The position numbers were made by a program, and so were the translations under genes. Shown here in pieces: positions 10,121 to 17,586 of a stretch of DNA of 61,533 nucleotides. Every line of letters starts with the position of its first letter. Positions within the stretch are counted from its first letter, which is position 1. The DNA comes from JABSOG01 sp041583135 (GTDB lineage: Bacteria; Pseudomonadota; Gammaproteobacteria; Enterobacterales; Alteromonadaceae), in assembly GCA_041583135.1 (NCBI GenBank), contig JBFHGJ010000024.1, positions 1 to 61,533 of the forward strand, in the 5' to 3' direction. The notes under the pieces are model-generated. The model was not told the origin of the DNA. It did no database searches and saw nothing but the letters and a program-made list of their open reading frames with translations.

Positions 10121-10552
10121 CTACTTTTTGAGAAAAATCTTATTATTCTTCTCTTTTGTCATCCTAAAACCGGCACTATCGATAACATATTGAGAACTTG
10201 AACCATCAGTATGGTTCCGCGCAAAATCAATATAGGTAAAACAGTACAAAGCTTCTCCTCTTTCGCAGATTACGATACCTTTGGTTTCTTTTTCGTCATC
10301 TGACCATAATTCAATCTCTCGCTCTAGGTTCCTTGCATTTTGTCGGTTTCTTGCATTTTGTAGGCTCCCCAAAATACTAAATATTTGCTCTAGCGCTCTT
10401 TGCCCTTCATAGCCCTGTGTAAGCCAATATGAGAATGAACGCCTTAATTCAAGTTTGCGAGGAAAGCGGATATTTGGACATTTTTCTTTCAGCATTTTGA
10501 TGATCTGACTTAGGAGCCGCTTATTCGTTTTTAAGTAGTGGTCTGTTATCAT
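10121..10552 (-). CDS. Hypothetical protein, possible partner of the 66-residue gene
   Basis: A 143-residue, Lys/Arg-rich protein of unrecognised family. The N-terminal two thirds are predicted helical (NKRLLSQIIKMLKEKC; LTQGYEGQRALEQIFSILGSL), and the C-terminal third is beta-like (KGIVICERGEALYCFTYIDF). An 18-base tandem duplication inside the gene (CTTGCATTTTGT at 10332-10343 and 10350-10361) encodes the repeated QNARNR/QNARNL. The gene is AT-rich and is the first of a two-gene minus-strand unit that runs away from the four-gene ATPase/asparaginase operon, with which it shares the intergenic region. Confidence 0.5.
   Translation of the reverse strand: MITDHYLKTNKRLLSQIIKMLKEKCPNIRFPRKLELRRSFSYWLTQGYEGQRALEQIFSILGSLQNARNRQNARNLEREIELWSDDEKETKGIVICERGEALYCFTYIDFARNHTDGSSSQYVIDSAGFRMTKEKNNKIFLKK
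10332..10367. repeat. 18-base tandem duplication inside a coding region
   Basis: CTTGCATTTTGT occurs at 10332-10343 and again at 10350-10361, giving a period of 18 bases that preserves frame and adds six residues to the 143-residue protein. Confidence 0.75.
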
Positions 10553-10978
10553 AACTAACTCTCCAGCTGGACTACTGTCACTTAGTATTCAAGGACAAAA
10601 GCAATATACCTATTGTATTTCTTATAAGTGTAAAAAGGCCGTTTTTCGTCACGCCAAAACACAAGAGAAATAGAGAAACATTAGCAGGGCTAAATTCTCA
10701 AAAACCAAAGTAACTTTCCCAGTTCAAAACCACCAGATGCTAAATTTATTAGCTACTTAGGGAAACCATTGAAATTCTCAAGGTCATAAATTTTTCTCGA
10801 AAACAACAACCTTATTTCCCAATAATCACCGTCAACAGTTCTCGAAACAATAGCGTGTGAGTTAGACCGCTAATAAGCCCAAAATTGCTAAAAAGCTCTC
10901 TGCATACACTTGTTAGTTGTAACTATTATGCTAACTTTGTTGTATCAATATAATGTAAAGTTGGAGTTTGGGATCGCT
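10553..10978. promoter_or_regulatory. AT-rich divergent intergenic region upstream of the four-gene operon
   Basis: About 425 bases separate the divergent small cassette from the operon at 10979. A consensus TATAAT at 10949-10954 sits 25 bases before the preferred start ATG (10979), with GGAG at 10963-10966 as ribosome binding site. If this -10 box is used, the leader would be only about 18 bases long. No good -35 hexamer is seen at 17 bases (TTATGC), so an activator may be needed or the promoter may lie further upstream. The rest is AT-rich with no supported reading frame and no clear inverted repeat. Confidence 0.4.
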
Positions 10979-12442
10979 ATGCCTCACGAGTCACTTAAAA
11001 AAGACAGTTCAAGTTCCACCCAGGAAAAGCCAAGACAGCTTAGCAAGTCGCAAAGAGCAATGTTAAAGGACATATTTAGGTTGGGCAAAATAAAAAAGGG
11101 GAGTGTTGCCAATCATATTGAAATGCACAGCACTGGTTTCTCTGAAGCGACAAGTCTTTCAGGCCATCGAAATATTGACTCGCAGAAGTGGGTCGAAGCT
11201 CTTGAATATATCGAAACAGAACTAAACACAAATCATAAGAAAAATCATATCGATAATGACGCCTATAAAAAATGTGTAGATTTCATTGACTTGTTAAAAG
11301 ATAAACCTACCACAAGCATAGAAAATACAGATGGCTCACTAAGCGCTGAGGCTACAAACTATCAACAAAGAGACTGCGATATTTTACTCACTCAAAGGCT
11401 TGAGCGAAAAACAGCCTATTTTTGGGTGAGTGGCGGCGCAAAAAAAGGCAAAAGTTCACTTTTAAATCGAGCGGAAAAAGAATGTCAAAAGCGAAGTATC
11501 CATTTTCATCGCTGTGACTTCGAAAAGATGCTTGAGGAACAGAAATTGACAACAGAACTGTCAGAGATCTTTTGCTATCGCTTTGTATTAGAGTATTTAT
11601 TTCTACACTCAACAGGTATAGAAATGCAGCTAATCGCTGATGGGTTTCATGAACTAGGGACTGAATTTAAGCAAGCTTTTAAGCAATGGCGCAACGGTGC
11701 AACCTCTTCAGACGATAACTACTTTATTGCCATTGACCACATTGACTTTTTGCTTTCTCCTTTTGTTGAGAAAAAGCTTGAAGAAAAGCACTTAGAACGG
11801 TTCGACCCCGCAAAGATTATCCACTTCATATTGCAAGCCTGCCTTACTTTGAGCAGAGAATTAAAAGGCATCACATTTGCCATTACGATGGAAGACTACT
11901 TGTACGTTAACAGCAAAACCTCCCCTTTGGTGACGCAAGCCTCACAAATTGAGCTTAAGGCGTTAAGTTGCGAAGAAATGGTTACTCTCTGGAGGCATTG
12001 TAAAAGGCCAGAAAGCAAAAGAAAAATAGGTTTAGCACAAGCCGAGATCATTAACAACACCATGGGTGGCAACCCTTCGCTTGTGCAAAGGCTGTTTCGT
12101 GAACTGAATAGCAAAGACAATGATGGTAAAACACTAATTGACTTACTTAACAACCTCAAGAAAAACCTCAAATATTCCCCAAACCATAACGCCAATGGAT
12201 ACTGGCATAAAACAGTTGCGACTTTACAAAAGATATCGGCGCTCTCAAAAATTATTCAGGATATGGAAGCCATTGAGTTTGATGATCTAGTAAATGAATT
12301 ATTATCAAATAAGCTAACCAAAATTCCACCACAGATACATCACAGCCTAGTAAAACAAGGTTTTTTTGATGATGCCAACAAGCTAATGCCAGTGGTTGAA
12401 ATTGTGCTAAATGAAATAAGAACAGGCACAAACAATGACTAA
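10979..12442 (+). CDS. STAND-like P-loop ATPase, first gene of the four-gene operon (protein A)
   Basis: A 487-residue protein. The ATG at 10979 is preferred over an in-frame TTG at 10910 because GGAG lies 12 bases upstream and the added residues would overlap the promoter. Residues about 20-85 form a helical N-terminal domain of unknown family (LSKSQRAMLKDIFRLGKIKK). The ATPase core starts near residue 130. Walker A is GGAKKGKS (about 152-159), and a Walker B-like FIAIDHID lies at about 249-256. A later TMGGNPSLVQRLF resembles the 'GGHPYLLQ' sensor segment of AAA-like STAND ATPases (PF14516 type). The end overlaps the next gene by 8 bases, implying coupled translation. It probably acts as a nucleotide-dependent sensor or switch for proteins B-D (inference). 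Confidence 0.75.
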   Translation: MPHESLKKDSSSSTQEKPRQLSKSQRAMLKDIFRLGKIKKGSVANHIEMHSTGFSEATSLSGHRNIDSQKWVEALEYIETELNTNHKKNHIDNDAYKKCVDFIDLLKDKPTTSIENTDGSLSAEATNYQQRDCDILLTQRLERKTAYFWVSGGAKKGKSSLLNRAEKECQKRSIHFHRCDFEKMLEEQKLTTELSEIFCYRFVLEYLFLHSTGIEMQLIADGFHELGTEFKQAFKQWRNGATSSDDNYFIAIDHIDFLLSPFVEKKLEEKHLERFDPAKIIHFILQACLTLSRELKGITFAITMEDYLYVNSKTSPLVTQASQIELKALSCEEMVTLWRHCKRPESKRKIGLAQAEIINNTMGGNPSLVQRLFRELNSKDNDGKTLIDLLNNLKKNLKYSPNHNANGYWHKTVATLQKISALSKIIQDMEAIEFDDLVNELLSNKLTKIPPQIHHSLVKQGFFDDANKLMPVVEIVLNEIRTGTNND

Positions 12443-14684
12443 ATACTATCACTTAGGTGCGGATATTTACGACTTTGATACCACGGTTTATGTTGACCGA
12501 GCACAAGATAAAGTATTGCTCGATTATTTAAACCAGCCAAATAATAATCAACTTGCTGCCATTATCGGTTGCCGTCAAAGTGGTAAAACCAGTCTTGTCA
12601 GAAGGTTAATCGATTCTTTACCAAAGCCTGACTGGCTGAGTGTTTTTGTTGACCTTAGAGAGTATCACTCCTATGAAGAGCAAAGCCTTAAGCTATTACC
12701 TCTTTTTACCAAACGCTTTTGCGAAAAACTCTCTGAGATATCTTACGAGCAGGGTAATCAGGCTGCCAAAGTACAATTTGAAGTCATTAGCCAATGGTAT
12801 AACTGTTTGAGTGATGATGACTTACTTTGCGCTTACCCAAAAATAGATGAAATTTTACGTAGTACTTTATATTGCTTACTGTCAGCCCATCGTAGAATCT
12901 TGATTGTACTGGATGAATTTGAAGGTATCTCTTTAGTTGCAAAGGACTATCAGCAGTTTTTGATTCTAATTGGTCGCTATGTCAACGAGCCTGCTTTTAC
13001 TAATATCCACTGGATTTGTACCAGTTTATATCAACCATTTTATGATTTTGACATACTGCAGCCCAGTAAGTTTCCAACTCACCCTATTGAGCTCAATGAG
13101 TTTGACCTTTCGGATACCACTATCACCCAATGGAGTGAGGGATTAAGCCACCTGAATTCAGAGAAAAAGCGAGAAATCACACGATATGTATTGAAACAAA
13201 CTGGTGGGCAAGCTTACTTAACCGCAAAACTGTTGGATAAATTGGTTCATCGCCAAGGTGACAACCTAGAGGATGTAGCAGCTGTCATTGATGAGTTATT
13301 ACTTGAGGGAGACCCACACTTTAATACTGGGTTAGAGATCATAAAAGCGAATCATATGTTGGCCTTAAGAGCCATTTATGCCGCCATTGATCTCTACTTG
13401 CATGGCGAACTACCAACGGATAAGACTGTAAAAACGTTACTCTTAAGTAGCGGCCTAGTAAAAGAATCAAGAAACAAACAATGCCTTGAAGTAAAATCCC
13501 CCATCTATCAACGATTTTTTGATGAACAATGGTTCAAAGATGCCATTAGTCGATGTTCAATGAGTGTCATTAATGAGCCGCAAATCAAACGTAGAGACAA
13601 AAAGAGTATTTTAGTCATCAATGCAGGTGGCACCATGGGTATGGAAGTGAATATGGACGACGGTACCGTTCATGAACCAACCCATGAACTTAGCTGGCTA
13701 AAGCATTTTCCACGAATTAACAGCCTTGCCATTATTGATTACAGAGAAGTGTTCGCACCTACCGATGGTGCCAATATTGGCTATATTGAGTGGCGTAAAA
13801 TCGCTAATACCATATACGAAAGCAAAGACAATATAGACGGTGTTGTGGTTGTACATGGCACTGATACTTTAGCGTATACCGCCAGCGCAGTTGCCTTTGC
13901 TTTAGGTGATGCTTTACCTTTCCCTGTCGTTTTTACTGGTTCTCAAGCTCCTTACAATGTTGCCCATGCCGATGCAGAAGTAAACTTAATGCGCGCCTGC
14001 ATGGTCGCTAGCCTTGGCGATGAACTACCAGAGGTGGTGATCTGTTTTAATGACGAAGTCTATCGCGCGGTAAGAGCTCAAAAGCGCAATGACTTTTCCT
14101 TTTCAGGCTTTCATTCACCATCATACCCAGCGGTCGCCCGTATTGGTCAATCGGTCAAGCTCAATGATGTCAGTATTATAAAAAATCCCACTTCATGGCG
14201 GCTAAAAAACCATTTTGAACACCGGGTTTTTCGCATATCACAGTTTCCTGGGTTAAATAAGAATGACTTAATGTTGCTGTTAGAACGCTCTGATAACAAG
14301 GGTTATATTATCGAATCATTGGGTATTGGTAATTTACCGACGACAAACAATGAGTATTATCTGAATGACTTTATTCGTGAGGCTACCGCTAGAGGTATTC
14401 CGGTTCTAATATCCAGCGCTCTCCCAATTGCGCCAGAATTTTTGCCGCTATACTCTGCCGCATCCGGCCCTATTCAAGCAGGCGCCATTCCAACCGGCAA
14501 TATGACTCCTGCGGCTGCGTTAACCAAGTTTATGTGGGTACTTGCCCAACATAGCAAGCATCAACTCGATCCAAACACCATTGCCACAACCATTAAACAA
14601 AAGATTTTGCAGCCATTAATTGGAGAAGTTACCCCTTTTAGTGTGCTGTATGAGCAAACAACAGAGGAGATTTATCATGAGTAG
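12435..14684 (+). CDS. AAA-like ATPase fused to an L-asparaginase domain (protein B)
   Basis: A 749-residue fusion. Residues about 10-370 are an AAA-like (PF14516-type) ATPase: Walker A GCRQSGKT (45-52), Walker B RILIVLDEFEG (D160/E161), and QTGGQAYLTAKLL (255-267), typical of STAND switch ATPases. Residues about 390-745 are a type I L-asparaginase fold: GGT with Thr400, HGTDT with Thr476-Asp477, and Lys550, which together match the catalytic set. Two departures are visible. The position of the substrate-binding Ser (Ser58 in E. coli AnsB) is Gly445, in DGANIGYIEW, and the flexible loop after Thr400 has no catalytic Tyr. The ATPase may gate an asparaginase-like effector with altered activity or specificity. 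The gene overlaps both neighbours by 8 bases. Confidence 0.85.
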   Translation: MTKYYHLGADIYDFDTTVYVDRAQDKVLLDYLNQPNNNQLAAIIGCRQSGKTSLVRRLIDSLPKPDWLSVFVDLREYHSYEEQSLKLLPLFTKRFCEKLSEISYEQGNQAAKVQFEVISQWYNCLSDDDLLCAYPKIDEILRSTLYCLLSAHRRILIVLDEFEGISLVAKDYQQFLILIGRYVNEPAFTNIHWICTSLYQPFYDFDILQPSKFPTHPIELNEFDLSDTTITQWSEGLSHLNSEKKREITRYVLKQTGGQAYLTAKLLDKLVHRQGDNLEDVAAVIDELLLEGDPHFNTGLEIIKANHMLALRAIYAAIDLYLHGELPTDKTVKTLLLSSGLVKESRNKQCLEVKSPIYQRFFDEQWFKDAISRCSMSVINEPQIKRRDKKSILVINAGGTMGMEVNMDDGTVHEPTHELSWLKHFPRINSLAIIDYREVFAPTDGANIGYIEWRKIANTIYESKDNIDGVVVVHGTDTLAYTASAVAFALGDALPFPVVFTGSQAPYNVAHADAEVNLMRACMVASLGDELPEVVICFNDEVYRAVRAQKRNDFSFSGFHSPSYPAVARIGQSVKLNDVSIIKNPTSWRLKNHFEHRVFRISQFPGLNKNDLMLLLERSDNKGYIIESLGIGNLPTTNNEYYLNDFIREATARGIPVLISSALPIAPEFLPLYSAASGPIQAGAIPTGNMTPAAALTKFMWVLAQHSKHQLDPNTIATTIKQKILQPLIGEVTPFSVLYEQTTEEIYHE

Positions 14685-16176
14685 AAGTGATAAAGGGGTA
14701 TTAGTGCTGTATACCGGAGGGACTATAGGCTCAATGCCTGCCGACCCAAATGATCCAGAATCCCCACAAAGGGTAGTTGACTGGGATACGTTTCTCGAGA
14801 TGACTCCACAGCTAGACCCTAAATTGTTAAACAAGCGACCAGATCATATTGGCTTTAAAGTGGATAGCTGGAGTTTAGAGCCGCCATTGGATTCTTGTAA
14901 CGTGACCCCTGATGATTGGTTGCAAATGGCACAGGTTATTTACGATAGGCACGACGACTACGAAGGCTTTGTGATTGCCCATGGCACCGACACCATGGTT
15001 TATACTGCCTCAGCACTTTCATTTATGCTGATCAATTTGAAAAAACCGGTGATCATTACCGGCGCTCAGCGTTCACATACTTTTTTGCCCCGTAATGATG
15101 GCCTGCAAAACCTACTTACCGCCTGTCACTTTGCCAACCCTAAGCGCAGCAAGATTCCGGTAGTACCTGAGGTCTGCATATACTTTGGTGGCGAGTTATT
15201 TAGAGGCAATCGCTGCCGAAAAATGGACTCAGAAGGCTACGATGCTTATTTTAGCCCAAATTATCCAAGCCTAGGCCACGCAGGAGGCTCATTAGAGGTC
15301 AATGAGAAAAATATACTGCCGATACCAAAGCAGGCTTTGCAGTTAAGAAAAAGACTCAATACAGGGGTGGTCACATTTGACGTTTTTCCCGGCATTCAAA
15401 ATAGTCACTTCGTAGAACGAATGATAGATTCAAATGAAATCAAAGGGGTTGTCATTCGCTCGTTTGGTTCAGGTAATATACCAACCGCCCCCAAATTTCT
15501 AGAGAACTTCCAAAAAGCCAATGACAATGGCATTGTCATTCAAAATGTGACTCAGTGCGTGAAAGGGGCGGTGTCCCTTGGTATTTATGAAACCAGTGCG
15601 GCTTTGTTAGAAATAGGTATGATCACTGGGTTTGACGCCACACCAGAAGCGGCGCTATGTAAGCTCATGGTGTTACTAGGCGACGAAGACTTATCAAAAG
15701 ATGAAGTGGCAACGCTCGGTCAGCAATGCTTAGCAGGAGAGATGTCATCATCGGTTTATGTTCAAAAGCTCAAAGAAGCAGGAGCTAACCGTATTGATTC
15801 AAAAGAAGGCGAGAGAAAGCGTCTTGCCCCCGCCGAAGCCATTGGTGGCAGTTGGCAATCAAAGCAGATTAGTAACGCATCACTTCGGTTATACGGTGGC
15901 GAAGTCAATACAGAGACAGATAGCCCAGTAGAGATTGATGTCTATATTAATGTCGGCAGCGACGATGAGCTTCATCATGGTTTACCCAACTATGCCGGTA
16001 GCTTTAAGCGCCGTCAAAGCGACGGTAAATTTATTATTTCATTTGATATCACTACCGCAGCCAAGGCTTTAATACAAACTGGTGATAGGGTATCGGTCAC
16101 CACTAAGTTAAATGGCCAAGGTAGCGTTACTTGGCAACGCGCTGAAATAGCGCTGTTCATTAACGAAACGGATTAG
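14677..16176 (+). CDS. Asparaginase-like protein with beta-rich C-terminal extension (protein C)
   Basis: A 499-residue protein. The start at 14677 is set by AGAGGAGA seven bases upstream; it overlaps the end of gene B by 8 bases. Residues 5-365 are an asparaginase domain: TGGT (Thr16), LDSCNV with Ser73 at the substrate-binding position, HGTDT (Thr104-Asp105) and Lys182 in RGNRCRK. The hinge loop after Thr16 lacks the usual catalytic Tyr. Residues about 375-499 form an extra beta-rich domain (LRLYGGEV, VEIDVYINV, NYAGSFKRR, RVSVTTKLNG) that recalls the cupredoxin-like C-terminal domain of tyrosinases; this likeness is weak. C keeps the Ser that B has lost, so it may be the more active partner of a hetero-oligomer (inference). 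No signal peptide, so cytoplasmic. Confidence 0.85.
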   Translation: MSRSDKGVLVLYTGGTIGSMPADPNDPESPQRVVDWDTFLEMTPQLDPKLLNKRPDHIGFKVDSWSLEPPLDSCNVTPDDWLQMAQVIYDRHDDYEGFVIAHGTDTMVYTASALSFMLINLKKPVIITGAQRSHTFLPRNDGLQNLLTACHFANPKRSKIPVVPEVCIYFGGELFRGNRCRKMDSEGYDAYFSPNYPSLGHAGGSLEVNEKNILPIPKQALQLRKRLNTGVVTFDVFPGIQNSHFVERMIDSNEIKGVVIRSFGSGNIPTAPKFLENFQKANDNGIVIQNVTQCVKGAVSLGIYETSAALLEIGMITGFDATPEAALCKLMVLLGDEDLSKDEVATLGQQCLAGEMSSSVYVQKLKEAGANRIDSKEGERKRLAPAEAIGGSWQSKQISNASLRLYGGEVNTETDSPVEIDVYINVGSDDELHHGLPNYAGSFKRRQSDGKFIISFDITTAAKALIQTGDRVSVTTKLNGQGSVTWQRAEIALFINETD

Positions 16177-16178
16177 TC

Positions 16179-17567
16179 ATGTTACTGTCAAATTTGACGA
16201 GTCTGAGAGACAATCTTGGTTTAAGCGACGAGCATATACCTAGTAATGTTAAAGCTGCCGATAACTTACTCAATAGACTTGGAGTCTGGCATCTTTTCAG
16301 CCGTAATCATGAGGCTAAGAGTTGCAGGGATGCTGCCAACAAGCGCTTGCGAGTTGGCAGTATCGGCATTCCGCTTGATGATGAACTTAAGTCTTATTTA
16401 GGCACTTATATAGACAAGCAAGGAAATAAACGACTTGCAGTATTACATTGCCGTGGAAGCGATGCTTTAGATATGGGAAAGGTAAGATACTGCTTAGAGA
16501 TTGAAGGCCATTTTCATCGTCTGGAATATGCTGAATTACAGCAATTCAAACTCGATTATGGCCTTATCAATCCATTTCAATGGGAGAATGACGATGAACG
16601 CTTAGCGGTAACACAAGTGTTTGATACATCAACGCTGGAGGATAAGGGATTGCCAGGCACAATGATGACCAATGCTGGCGAACATACTTGGGCTGTAGAG
16701 CTTCGTTGCTCGGAATTGATTGCGGCATTGCCACAAAAGCATACTATAGTAGCCGATATAGTAAGACCAAGCCCACAGATGCAAAGTGCTTCAATACCAA
16801 TTGGTATTATTACTGGCAACTCTCCTGAATCAGGCATGACACTGTGGGATTTGATTAATCAGCGAGTACAACAACGCTTTGGTCGCTATTTTCATGGTGA
16901 TTTGACCTATCCACCGGTTTATGTAGAGTCTCTACCCGGCATGGGGCTATCTATGGAATTGGACATCAGAGAACAACAAGTTTGGGAGGTTATCGAACCG
17001 GCGGTTCAGCGCTTATGTCATAATGGCGCTAAAATCATTACTCTTGCTTGCAATACTACGCCTTATTTTTCTCAACACATCAGGGCTATTTGTGAGAAAA
17101 AAGGTGTCGAGTTTATCTCAATTGCCGATGCTGTAGCCCAATATCTCAAAGACAATGAAATAAGAGAGGTTTCGTTGGTTGGCTTAAGCTATGTACTGGA
17201 TTTTGCCAAATATAGTGGTTTTAGACTACTCAAAGAAGTCGCCGATGTTTACCCATTGAGTAAAAAAGGCCAACTGAGAATTCATGAGCTGGCTTATCAG
17301 GTCAAAAAAGAAGGCGCCAGCGAATCAGGTTTGCAGCAATTAAGAGATATTCTCAAACAAGAAACCACCACTAAGTTTGTTGTTATTGCTCTGACAGAGT
17401 TATCAATTTTACTTCGTAGTCAAAAAAAGCCCGGTCGCTCAAATAGAGTGTTAATAGACGCGCTTGACGTCTACGCGACTATTGTTGCCGACCACTATCT
17501 TGGACTTGCCAAGCCTCGAGAGTTGTGTGAAAAAGTCGAACTCTATAATCAATCATCACACCGCTGA
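16179..17567 (+). CDS. YbaK-like deacylase domain fused to Asp/Glu racemase domain (protein D)
   Basis: A 462-residue fusion starting 2 bases after gene C, with no own Shine-Dalgarno, so it is probably coupled. Residues about 24-185 follow the YbaK/ProX aminoacyl-tRNA deacylase pattern (PF04073). LLNRLGVWHLF opens it, Lys71 in GIPLDDELKSYL matches the conserved lysine, YGLINPF matches 'G.vsPfg', VFDTSTLE matches 'vyvDesl', and NAGEHTWAVELRCSELI closes it. Residues about 205-440 are an Asp/Glu racemase: IGIITGNSPESG at the start and the first catalytic Cys in LACNTT (Cys291). The second motif, normally 'GCTE', reads ALTE (404-407), so the second catalytic Cys is Leu405. The product may bind or edit charged tRNA and handle Asp or Asn without normal two-base racemisation (inference). 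Confidence 0.75.
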   Translation: MLLSNLTSLRDNLGLSDEHIPSNVKAADNLLNRLGVWHLFSRNHEAKSCRDAANKRLRVGSIGIPLDDELKSYLGTYIDKQGNKRLAVLHCRGSDALDMGKVRYCLEIEGHFHRLEYAELQQFKLDYGLINPFQWENDDERLAVTQVFDTSTLEDKGLPGTMMTNAGEHTWAVELRCSELIAALPQKHTIVADIVRPSPQMQSASIPIGIITGNSPESGMTLWDLINQRVQQRFGRYFHGDLTYPPVYVESLPGMGLSMELDIREQQVWEVIEPAVQRLCHNGAKIITLACNTTPYFSQHIRAICEKKGVEFISIADAVAQYLKDNEIREVSLVGLSYVLDFAKYSGFRLLKEVADVYPLSKKGQLRIHELAYQVKKEGASESGLQQLRDILKQETTTKFVVIALTELSILLRSQKKPGRSNRVLIDALDVYATIVADHYLGLAKPRELCEKVELYNQSSHR

Positions 17568-17586
17568 GTCATGTGAGGTAAACGTA

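Noticed and set aside
10332..10367. Start of a CRISPR-like or tandem-repeat array
   Set aside because: Only two copies of an 18-base unit, in frame inside a gene.
13575..16176. Reading the two asparaginase genes as ordinary ansA-type metabolic asparaginases
   Set aside because: One is fused to an ATPase, both lack the hinge Tyr, one lacks the substrate-binding Ser, and both sit in a coupled operon with a second ATPase and a YbaK-racemase fusion.
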